From assembly GCA_965649825.1 (NCBI GenBank), contig OZ287697.1, positions 310,001-374,000 on the forward strand: DNA of 64,000 nt, in the 5' to 3' direction. Origin of the DNA: Penicillus capitatus. Its lineage: Eukaryota > Chlorophyta. Positions 12,516-22,287 of the stretch are shown piece by piece. Under the pieces are notes generated by a model. The model did not search any database. It worked only from the letters and a program-made list of their open reading frames with translations, and had not been told where the DNA came from. Each line of letters starts with the position of its first letter. Position 1 is the stretch's first letter. A program made the position numbers and the translations under genes.

Positions 12516-12751
12516 TGGCTCTGTGCAGATTTCGTCGTTTTTGTTCAGTGACTGTCATTCTGCTGTCTTCCCTCCGGTCTCATTTCATTGAGAGATTTAA
12601 CAGGCGTCGACAGCCTAGTGTCGACAGTAGCTTAACACGGCAGCTTAAATCATTATGTGGATTCGTGTGCCTCGACACGAAGAAGATACACCTAGACAGC
12701 TACAAACAGCTTTCCGAGTCGAGAAGTATCCCACAGACTGAATTAGAACCT

Positions 12752-12855
12752 GTGCGCATTGCCCGTCGGCTGTCGACGGACAGTTCTCTGGATGACGTCC
12801 AGGTCGACATTTGAAGGTACTGACCGCATTGACAGTACGTTGTAGAGTTCTGAAG
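12752..12855 (+). promoter_or_regulatory. Conserved upstream module, oxidase copy D
   Basis: Closest relative of the copy B module: CGCATTGCCCGTCGGCTGTCG, a GTCGACATTTGAAGGTACTG-like core and ACAGTACGTTGTAGA, again about 180 bp before the ATG. Conservation stands out against the diverged sequence on both sides. Confidence 0.5.
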
Positions 12856-13034
12856 TGACTTGCTGTTTACATATATCGCCTGTCAGTTTAACACCGTCAT
12901 TTTGCCTTTGCAAGGTATTTCCGTCGCTGCGATTCAGATTCAAAAAAATCGGGCACATCGAAAACCACAGAGGCGACAGCTTTCGACACGGCTCAGTTCT
13001 CTTGCATCCCAACGAACGGATTACTCCAGGGGAG

Positions 13035-15080
13035 ATGGCCGCGGCCTGCCGGACAATTGCATTTTGGCTCACGCTTCTTCACGTTCTCCACTCGGTGAAA
13101 TGCAGTGTGCCGGAAGACCTGAGCAATTATTTAAACGAATACGTATGTGACACCAGAGTCCGCCTCGTCAGGTAGGTCGTCTTCGAGCGAGCATCTTTCT
13201 TCAGAACACTGACGTTGCCACTGATGCAGGCCAAAGAAAGTCGGCGACGTGCGAAGAGCGGTGAAACGCCACGATCGCATCTCTCCAGTCGGCGTTGGTC
13301 ACTCTTACAACAGGGTGGCGCAACTATCGCCCACACTGACTCGTCTGACGCGCGTGTGTTTGCACCAGGGTTTCTTCTGCGCCGACGCTGCATTTGATGA
13401 TGGTGAAACGGCAGTCAACATCGTCATGACCAGTATCCGCCGTCCGAAGATCAGAGTCGACGAAGAGGAAATGTCTGTCTGGGTTTCGGCAGGAGTGAGC
13501 ATCTGGAATCTGATGACCTTTCTCGGAGACTACGTCACAGATGCCGCGCCTAGAGGTGATTGCATGTCACTCGTCTTTCTCAGAGAACGAGACAGATGCT
13601 TCCAGGTTACGCTCTGGGCAAGGTCTCAATCTATGTCAATCAGACGATCGGAGGGGCCATTGCAACCAATACGCACGGAAGCAGTTTTACATACAGCTCG
13701 CTCTCCAACGAGGTTATCGGCTTCAAAGTGGTGCTGGCCAACGGAACGCTGACGGAGATCTATCCAGATAGACATCCACTGTACTTCAGGGCCTTTCAGG
13801 TCAGCGTCGGACGCCTCGGCGTCGTGACCGACGTGAAAATGCGGATCATTCGCGAGACACTCGTCAAGAGGACGATCAAGCAGTCGACAGATCGCGAGGA
13901 CTTCTTCTCGGAAATCAGAGAGATCCAATCAGTATACGCTTCGGGTGAGCCGATCCCTGAGTGGATCGAAGGAGTCACGTACTTCATCGCGTTCGCCAAA
14001 AACATCACGGTAAGAAACCCCGGAGTTTGGACAGCGCTAAAGGTCGATCTGCAGTTCTCGCGTTGGACGTTCGAGAATCTGGGAGCTGAAGAACGCGGCG
14101 TAGAGCGAACACGCGATTCTCACAGCTTGGCGAATTCTCAAGCTGCTCCTCCACGCGCATACCAAATGTTCAGCAGCCCTGCCAATGCCCGCTTCTACAA
14201 GTCTCGCTCTGCTATCGCTAATGGCGTCGACTGGACCGTTCCGGATCCGCGTCCTCCAAATCTGAATCTGAGCAATCCGGATTTGACAGCATCGTTTGTC
14301 GAATCTTCATCGGCTGGGTTATCGATTTTGTTTGGAAACGTCACCGGAGACACACACGAAGTGGAGTTACTAACTCCTGCAGCGGTTTTTAACAGTACGG
14401 ATAGCATTGACATTTACGAAGTGGGTGTGCCGTTGGAGAAAGTAGTAGAGTGCATGGACAGCTTTCTAACTCTTGCCGAGGGTCTGTCAGCAGGGACATT
14501 TTTGCAACGGCCTCTCCTAATCAGATTCGCCGGAAAGGAGAGCGGATTGTTGTCGGTTTCACACGACCGAGCCCATGTCTGGTTTCAAACTGTCGACACC
14601 GTTTTCTACAACCGAGAGTGCGTGATCTGATCGCGTAGCGACTCTCTGTGACGCTGCTCTGCTCTCTAGACCGAGATCCAGCAATTTGCCGTTCAAGCAG
14701 CTGATTGCTCACCTCGTGGCCAACGAATCCTGTTCGCCTAGTCGTCTGCACTGGGGCAAGGCAGGATGGCCGGATTTCGGCTGCTGGAACGGCGCCGAAC
14801 ACTACAAGGATACCTGGTGCGATTTCGGATGCGCCGTGAGAGCGCTCGATCCCACAGACAAGTTCATTGGTTCCGCCCCAGACAGGTGCACCGTTGATAA
14901 AGAACTCTCTTAAGCTGAATGATTGCCTTCTTTGACAGATGGAATTGGAATGGTGCCAATCTGGAGAGGTGCTGTACCGACGAAGGGTACGATACCTCTT
15001 TGGATGGTTGTGGCTGCAATGTCATTCCCATTCGCACCCGCGAGGAATGTCCAGAGGCCCCATTCTACACGAACAGATGA
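13035..15080 (+). CDS. Secreted L-gulonolactone oxidase-like FAD enzyme, copy D
   Basis: Exons 13035-13171, 13230-13314, 13369-13555, 13606-14009, 14055-14617, 14670-14885 and 14939-15080 give 577 residues. Domain order is as in copy B, its closest relative over exons 1-5: signal peptide, FAD-binding region with GGAIATNTHGSS, the substrate-side domain, HWGK and the Cys-rich tail. Exons 6 and 7 and the 3' region instead match copy C most closely. Several NxT/NxS sequons fit passage through the secretory pathway. Intron 4 (14010-14054) is 45 nt and stop-free as in copy B, whereas intron 5 (14618-14669) contains a stop. Confidence 0.88.
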
Positions 15081-17921
15081 ACCTGTTCGATCTTTTCTTC
15101 AGTCTATCGACGATAGCACTCATTTCTGCCTGATTTTTTCTTTGCCATGTGGCTGTCCGGGGGATCTTTTTTTACCCGTCTGATGAGGCTTCTTTCTGTG
15201 CTCTACTGCAGCGATGAGCACTCCTTAAGTTGACATCGACTCTCGGGGTTATTTGCTCGTTCCAAACCTGCAAAAAACATGTTCTATGACGCCCATTTTT
15301 TTGCACGTTGATTCATTTGTTCTCCTGAGTTTCAGATTTATTTCCCTTTCGTAAGGAAATGCAAGGTACATGTTAAGAAACACGCCGAGAGAAACGGCCG
15401 AAGTAGGTTCTTGTGGTCTGATCATGTAACAACGAAAGTCGTCGTACTAGAAAGAAGCATCGAATAGATGCTATCACGCTCTCGTAGGCATCAGGGTGAC
15501 GAAAACTGAAGGTTTGATGAACTTACAGTCTGCACAAGTTTTGACTCGTATCTATATTTCGAACGAGCTTCACCACTCCCGATATCAAAGTTTTGTCGCC
15601 GGTGTAAATGTTAAGACCTCGTTCAACAGAAAGAACCGAAATTGTCAATAAGACGTCGTTCTTTTCTCAGATGATCAGTGTTTGGCATTTATTCCGGTGT
15701 TTTTAAGTCTCGTGCACCTTCTGGATGGTTCTTCTGTGCAGCCACTTAAACAAATTCACAAAGCTATTGTTCCGTCCACTAAAAGAAATCCTTGTGCTAA
15801 GAAGACCAGAATTACCGAGAAAAGAAAGGAGACAGATTGTGAGTTACGACGATTATTTAAACTTGCGAGATACGTCGATTGATGTTCTTTTTTCTGTTTT
15901 CTAATGCAACAATGATTAACATGTTACTCGATAAGTGGTCTTGAGAGCTTTGCCATGCAAATATGCCGAGGCGTTACAGGTGAAGAACAGAAGATCTAGT
16001 AGTGATGTTTGGTAAACGTACCGACACGATTGTATTCGCAGATTCGACTTTTCTTAACAAGTTCTGCAGCGGAACGGTCCGTACAGCGAAAAAAATGTTT
16101 GAAAATATAAACAGCATCTAAACAACTCGCGTTCAACCCAATTCCCCTGATCCAGCCGAGGTGTACCCCGAGCTCAACAGAGGCCTGCTCTCTCGGTGCA
16201 ACCATACCCACTTTTCATCCCAAACTCAGAAGAGGATAAACGTGTTTAAGATGCAAAAACCGAGATCGAGATGTGTAAGTAAGAAGGATTCGAATGAAAT
16301 GTTACATTCTCCAAATCGTCGATTTAGTTTTCAAAATGTCCTTTCACATTGAAAAAACTACGAAATGGATTTCGAAGATGGTTAATGGATTTCCAATCCG
16401 ACGAGTCTGTTTTCAAAGTGTTAAAACGTTAGATGAAAACTGTCAAGGGAGGATAGTTGTTACCTTCGCTGCCGAACTCTCCGGACAGCTGTACCGTTCC
16501 GGGTCACATCAGCATCTGGATACTTAAACGCGTCCCCTGTGTGAACTCTGCCTCGTTTGTAATCCATCAGTCTTCGTAGCATCCACCTCGACGGAAACCA
16601 TATCAGTTTTAGCTGTTTCTTTTTCAAACAAGGCCAAATCGTTCTTGTACATATGGACAGGTTCAACTCAATATGCTAATTTGTTCTCCGGGCGAGTTGC
16701 AACTGCTTTTGGTGATTACGTCAAACAAGGCCGAAAAAAATTGTCTAGACGACAAGATAGAAGCCGGATCGGCAATCAATAGATGCACGGATGAATTGCT
16801 TCGCAGACGAGTTTGTGTCAACGACAATAATTTGACATCGCTCAAATAAAATGACAGAAATTGAGATTGACCTTATTCACAGTCTCGACACTTGTACTTT
16901 CTGAAAGCGGACACGTTTAATTCAAAATCGATGTAGCTTCTTTCGAAATCGTTCCTACGACGTTCTTACGTAGGGATAACATGGTTAGCAAATTGGATGA
17001 TTGAATGCGTAATGAGAAGACCTTTTTCGAAATCGATGCTACACAACTCGCTCAATTTCAGAACTTTGAGTATGCCTCAACGTTTTTAACCTTGAGGAAA
17101 AATAGCATAGCAGATGTGGTAGGAAGTCGATTTTTAATCATGCATATACTCTATGTCACGCTCTTGCATGGAAGTCACATCATCTTCCTTGATTCTGAGG
17201 GGCTAATGATTTCAAGAGGCACTTACTTAACGTCTCTTCAGGGGAACTTTCCTATGGCTCTGAGCGTTGGATGACTCAACTGATCTGTGAGGTCTTGTCG
17301 CATCCTACATATAGATGGGCGCATTCTGCAGACAAACAGTCTTGCTCTGTAAACTCGAGAAGGCTTTTTCTGCTTTTGCTCGTTTAGCGCACCGCCTCCC
17401 GCGTGACATTCTAAAAACTTCATCGAGTATGCAGTCCCACCACGCCAACCAGTGTTTAGATGCAAGTTGTGAACGAAGGACCCTCAACGTTGCTGTCAGT
17501 TTTTGTCGTAAAAGTTGCGGGAACTCGCGCTCGCGGGAAACAGTGCGTTTGAGAATTTGCCGATCTTAAGTACAATCTTTGCGCTTGTGAACGTCCCTTT
17601 TGATTGTTCATCTGTCTGATCATACACGCATCAGAAAACGGTTTCCCACAAAAACGCATTTCTCCGAAATGTCCGCGACAAGAGCTCACAGCAGCGCTAC
17701 GAACGAAGATGTCTGCTCCAGCGAACCTGGCGTTTACAAAGTTTGTACCTCTTCGCTTCTCTTTCGATTCAAGCGGTGCCGACGTTAGGTCAAACTAAAA
17801 ATCCCACAAAGTGCCATCGTGAACTCCACCGTCTTTACAAAACCTCATTTCTACTCCATCCATCGGGAATGGTCGAATCCTGAATCCACCAGCGCATCTT
17901 CGATGCGTCATCGATCGTAGG
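15081..17921. other. A/T-rich gene-poor stretch
   Basis: The first 750 bp are the homologous 3' flank shared with copy C (the empty site of the insertion lies here). From about 15.85 to 17.6 kb the sequence is A/T-rich with many stops in all frames, short Phe/Lys-coding frames only, and no recognisable gene or RNA. The last 300 bp resemble the region before the RING gene at 2 kb. Confidence 0.5.
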
Positions 17922-18754
17922 AAGCTGGACATCTGTATCGAAGACGTCTCTGGAGTAGCGTTTCTGGGACGGGTGGACTGGTTCTCGTTCTCCGTGCATC
18001 AACGGGACGCTCTCTTGGATTTCATAACACAGCCGTGTACGTCGGAAGCGATCGACAAACATTTTGAATGGGAAAACAAGATATACAAAAAAGTACATTC
18101 GAGGATAATGAAGTTCGTTGCCCCTATCGAAAACTGGTTAGAGACAACGAAAGAAAACCTGCTCACAAGATCAGACATTGCCAACTGTTGGTTTAATACA
18201 GCAAAGAACTGGAACCGTCATCTGTTCTTGCTGTGCTGGCCTGTTGTCCTTTCGGCCATCTTTCTAACACAATGCCCCATCCTTGTCTTCTATCCAGTGG
18301 TTGTTTCTCTTTTTACTGTATTCACTGCATTCCTTCTTCTGCTGTTTCATAGTCTGATTGTGCTCTACCGTCTAATCATATTGTCCAGCTGCATTTTTCG
18401 GTACATTGTATTTGTTGTCTGTGGAGTTCTCTTACACTCTTGCTGGTTTGAACGAGAGTACCTTGCCTTGTCAGCAAAGATAACACTCTTAAGCGAAGAA
18501 AAAATACCCATCCGTTGTACGGTGACTGCTTTGCACAATGACTTCTTCTTTCTCAACAAGTCCCGAAGTGCGTCGTTCGTTGTGACGCGTCAATCTCAGA
18601 GATCTTTTGATTCATAGGCGCCGAAAAGACACTCGAATGCAATAAGGAACTGGAGATCAAAGGCTTCACAGACTTGGAATCTGTGGAGAAGACGAGCAGT
18701 GGCTATGTCAAAAACAATTGGATCACTGTGCAGGTTAAGGTGCAGAGACTTTGA
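17922..18754 (+). pseudogene. RING-less truncated paralog of the 2-kb membrane protein
   Basis: Reads 17922-18567 plus 18618-18754 align along their length with the membrane protein at 2016-3145, including the charged N-terminal part, the block of hydrophobic segments with LCWP and FLTQC, the CTVTALHND region and the same intron position. The codon equivalent to the start ATG is AAG, and no in-frame ATG is seen just upstream. The frame stops at 18752-18754 before the RING sequence, which is missing; the SDHAF2 gene begins 32 bp later. The body of the frame is still open, so the loss is either recent or the product uses an upstream start that I cannot see. Confidence 0.6.
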
Positions 18755-18785
18755 AAACATAAGCCCAAAAACGACATCGGCTCAG

Positions 18786-19509
18786 ATGAACGTTGTTCTT
18801 GCAGTAATGAGAGCGTATCGCCTTCTCGGTGTTAAAGATAGCGCTCGACGTTTTTTGTCCGAATGGCCAGGCGTGACGCGCTGCACGCGGCTCTTTTCGG
18901 AAACCGCTGCCGACAAAGATCCGAAGACCACGGCTGTCAAAACCGACACTCCAGACGACCGCCTCAAACGCGTGCGACCGAATCGACCCATCGACCGACG
19001 GCCGATTCGATATCTCCTGTCCACAGCAGGTTAACAGACTGAGATGGAGGAGTCATCAGCGCGGCCTTCTCGAAATGGACATCCTTCTCGTGTTGTGTCC
19101 TTGCCAAGACCGCCGCCTCTAATCCGAAGTGATTTAGGGGAAATGGTCTGATACGCGTCTGGACGAAATGCAGCCTGACATGCTCCAAGCCTTCGAGCAG
19201 TTCCTTGACGAAGTCATCTCCTCTACCATGACCCATACATGACAACGGACCCATCTCTCTGCAGGAGACACCGTCGCTGTACAAATGGGTGACAGGACAG
19301 GAGGCCTATCCCGAACGCCTTCAGCATAATCCCGCCTTCATGGTAAGACGCCTGTCACTTCAGCCGACGGTCCCCATTGAACTCTCGCGTTTCAGGACTT
19401 CTACCGTTTTGTCCAGAAGAGAGTGGAGGAGAATAGTGTGAAGTCTTCGAGGAATCGTGCTCACGCCGAATGGATTCGAGGATGGCATGATAGAGGCAAC
19501 CAGTCATGA
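18786..19509 (+). CDS. SDHAF2: Succinate dehydrogenase assembly factor 2 (SdhE/Sdh5 family)
   Basis: Five exons (18786-18971, 19030-19089, 19138-19212, 19265-19342, 19396-19509), all joined in phase 0, give 170 residues. The first 60 residues are Arg-rich and poor in acids, suggesting a mitochondrial targeting peptide. The core has the family signature RSHQRGLLEMDILL (the RGxLExDxLL motif of SdhE/Sdh5), then an amphipathic helix ending in FEQFLDE, then YKWVTGQEAYPE, matching the Trp-x-x-Gly/Ala-x-x-x-Pro element of the family. Proteins of this family attach FAD covalently to the succinate dehydrogenase flavoprotein in the mitochondrial matrix. The C-terminal extension of about 38 residues is longer than in animals. 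Confidence 0.9.
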
Positions 19510-19735
19510 CGTGACGTCTGTAACGAATGGTTCTTACGTTGCCGCGTCCGCTCTATTCGTTCACGCTAAATGGAGGAAATGCCTCGTCTCCTGCTGCAAA
19601 GGAACGGCTTGCAACCATTAATCGTCGTTTCTAGAAGTACAAAGCCGGCAATTCTACCTCGAGTGTAGCTAATATCCTAGCCAGTTTGTTTACTGAAAAG
19701 AGTAATCGAAAGGCAATAAAGTAGCAAGGGTCACT

Positions 19736-21133
19736 ATGAACCGTTTTCCGTGTATCCTGCTTTTGGCCTTGCTCATCGCTGCTGTTCCAGGAAGAGCTAA
19801 AAGTAAACACCCCGAACATCACCAAGACACGAGATGCTACGACTATCCGGCAGATTATTATTCAAGAAGTGGTGGCGCTGCGAGTGGAGGGTACCAGACT
19901 TACGAACACGAATCGGGATCCAATTCTAGTACCGTTCGTGTCAGGGCAAAAATCGCAGGGAAGGCATACTCGCAGTCATCTTCTGCGACAGAGACGAGCC
20001 CAGAGACCTCTATAGAGCCAAAGAAGAGTCCTCAACCTTCTGCCGAGCCCAATAAGAGCCCTAAGCACTCAACGGAGCCTAAGACGAGCCCTAAGCACTC
20101 TACAGAACCCAAGAAAAGTCCAGAGCCCTCTGTAGAAGTCCATAAGAGTCCAGAGCCGTCTGCAGTGCCCAAGCAGACTCCAGAGCCATCTACAGAACCC
20201 AAGCAAAGTCCAGAGCCATCTGCAGTGCCTCAGAAGAGTCCCGAGCCGTTGCCAGTGCCTCAGAAGAGCCCCGAGCCGTCGTCAGTGCCTCAGAAGAGCC
20301 CCGAGCCATCCACAGAACCCAAGCAAAGTCCAGAGCCGTCTGCAGTGCCTCAGAAGAGTCTTGCGCCCTCTCCAGATACCAAGACTTCTCCGTTTCCAAT
20401 CGATTTCAGCACGACGGCATCATCATTGCGTACCCGGGTTTTTCAAGGCGATGTCGAGGGTGCCGCAAATGTTCTCCAGTCTTCACGTGTGATCAGTCTT
20501 GCAGCCGGAATGACGTATCCGTATGAACTGAAACATCTGGTTCAACCAAGCGAGAATCGTAATGCAGATCCCGATGTCACTGCCCTCAAGGCAAGATCAT
20601 CACACGAGTACGCACTCACTCATACCATCAGGTGTGGTGCTTTAGGCTATGGCAATGTCCGCGCTCCAGACAAGTGATGCCAAGAAACTTGCAGATGTCG
20701 CTGTGCTCTCTTTCCAGTCTGACTGTCAATGTTCTGGTACGTACCTCACCTCATTGACACATTACATTCTTCTTGGCCAAGCGACGGATAAATAAATGTG
20801 TATCGTTTCTGTAGTACTGACGCCGGAAGAAGCGGACGATTACCGAGAACACTTCGCCGCCATTTTCACAGACAGAAATCACATGTTTGAAATTGTTACT
20901 GCTGATGCTAATAAAGTGAGCCAGCCTGCTATTCGACACGTGCAAACAAGGATCTCTGGATGCAGGATCTGCTGACGCACCGTCGAAAACTTCAAAGCGG
21001 CGTCGGAAAAAGCCCCGTGACCTCTTTGGTGTGCGCCTCCTGTTGGCCGATAAAAATCTGCGAAGTATGTTTCTGGTGCGAAAAAGGACAAGGAAGAAAA
21101 GTAGAAAGAAAAAGAAGAGGAAGACGCTTGTGA
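19736..21133 (+). CDS. Secreted Ser/Pro-repeat protein, unknown function
   Basis: The ATG opens a clear signal peptide (LLLALLIAAVPGRA). A Tyr/Gly/Ser-rich segment follows, then about 130 residues of a decapeptide-like repeat of the type KSPEPSAVPQ or KSPEPSTEPK, and then a globular C-terminal part. The repeat exon is open to 20677. Further exons are supported by the frame about 20646-20740 (or 20720-20745 with another donor), 20817-20919 and 20970-21133. Joined downstream residues include TPEEADDYREHF and end in a Lys/Arg-rich tail. The junction between exons 1 and 2 is ambiguous: two donor and acceptor choices keep the frame. The repeats resemble hydroxyproline-rich or mucin-like linkers likely to be O-glycosylated. 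The segment after the repeat (FQGDVEGAANVLQ) is faintly ankyrin-like, like the linker-plus-ankyrin layout of ANK8. Confidence 0.65.
19999..20390 (+). repeat. Imperfect 30-bp coding tandem repeat (Lys-Ser-Pro-Glu-Pro-Ser)
   Basis: About thirteen imperfect 30-bp units encoding KSPEPS plus four variable residues. Units near 20200-20340 are almost identical at base level, showing recent expansion, while the first units are more diverged. Confidence 0.75.
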
Positions 21134-21657
21134 CTCGCCTATTTGTTTTCTACACTTCTGTCGATGGAGGCGGTCACGCTGTTTGTCTATTCTTTCCCGT
21201 TTCTCTTCATCATCTGCCATGTCAAGAGCTATGGCATGTTCGAAAGATGCGAGAGTGTATGTGTGTCGTGATATCGTTCTTTCAACGTTCTGTTGTAAAG
21301 AGACGTTCGGCGACGCTTAGCATCATCTCCTGAGCAGTGCGTGAGTGATCTTCGGATCGTGCACCGACGACGACTGCCGAAACGGCGGCTCGTTTTGACA
21401 GACCACAACGCCGAGCACAGCGAAGAGATCGCATTCGCAAGAAGGCAACGCATTTCAGCCGACCGATACATACCGTGCAACAAAGCGCCGTCGCCTGGAC
21501 GCCAGAAATCTCAACTTCATCTTGTTCGCTAGAAAGGACCCTTTGCTTTCTCATAGAAGTGGACTCAGCTGCATAAAGTGTTCTGAGAATATTTTTTATC
21601 GAGTATCCTTGGCATTGCTAGAGATGTCCCTCGAGCCATGACGGCTCAATACATTCG
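21134..21657. other. Intergenic, no gene supported
   Basis: Convergent 3' ends of the Ser/Pro-repeat gene (plus) and the coiled-coil gene (minus). A purine-rich stretch at about 21085-21130 belongs to the basic C-terminus of the former. No domain-bearing frame was seen in the rest. Confidence 0.4.
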
Positions 21658-22117
21658 CTACTCTTGTGCTAGACAGTGATCGACTTTTTCGAGAAGGGCG
21701 TCCATTGCGCTGTGCATCCAGGCTACGGTTTCGTCCATCGAGCTCTCCGCGACGTATTCCTGCAGTCGATTGGCGTTGCTTCTGGATCGACGGTTCGTTT
21801 CTTGTACCTTAAGGTCCTCCATCTGGGCAAGATGTTGCAAACTTTGATCGATTTCTGCAATGCTGTCTTTCAAAACGTCCTCGGCGTCACGTTCTTCTCC
21901 GTCTATGACGACGGAGCCGACCTCCATGAGCTTCTACAGAGACACGCGCTATCGTTTACGGCGTTTTCGGCAGACGAATGCAGCAGACGTAATAACTTGC
22001 GCCGTATGGAAGGCTGCACTGTTCCGCCTGTTTCAGCAAACGGAGCAGAGGCGTCGGCGATGTGGCACGTTGACGCTTCGACACTCCGTCTATCTGTTCT
22101 GCTTTTCGCTTTTCCAT
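21658..22117 (-). CDS. Small coiled-coil protein with N-terminal nuclear localisation-like motif
   Basis: The ATG at 22117 starts a basic N-terminus (MEKRKAEQ and later SKRQRA) typical of a nuclear signal, followed by a leucine-rich helix. After an intron whose acceptor ends at CTGTAG (near 21929), a second exon encodes an acidic, heptad-like helical stretch of about 85 residues (IDQSLQHLAQMEDLK, then EYVAESSMDETVAWMHSAM) to the stop at 21658. The exact donor is unclear. The size, basic start and coiled coil are compatible with a small transcription-complex or centrosomal subunit, but I do not recognise the family. Confidence 0.5.
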
Positions 22118-22287
22118 GGCCCCAACGACGCGACAGCGACGCACGAACACACGTATGATCATCCTATTCCTTCATAAGATTCAAAACTAGCGTTCCATTG
22201 ACCGCGCCTAGAGCGGCTGTGTATCAAGATAGAGAGCCGCTTGAGGCAAACTATCGCCGAGGCATGGCTAAGGCACTGCCCTTGGCG

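Larger units (their letters stand above)
9105..13034. other. Long spacer between oxidase copies C and D
   Basis: The first 640 bp after copy C align with the sequence after copy D (15081-15660). The alignment is broken by an insertion at 9746-10772 and resumes at 10773-10930 (matching 15655-15830). Beyond this the spacer is unique to this interval, with a doubtful minus-strand coding tract near 11.6-12.5 kb and the copy D upstream module at its end. Confidence 0.6.

Noticed and set aside
3719-15080. Berberine-bridge-type oxidase as an alternative identity
   Set aside because: The FAD-binding half is shared, but HWGK and the Cys-rich tail fit the gulonolactone/aldonolactone oxidase branch better; the substrate remains open.
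16971-16988. Sequence starting TAGGGATAACA that looks like the I-SceI homing endonuclease site
   Set aside because: Only the first 11 of 18 positions match in an unbroken run, the rest differ, and there is no intein, intron or homing gene nearby.
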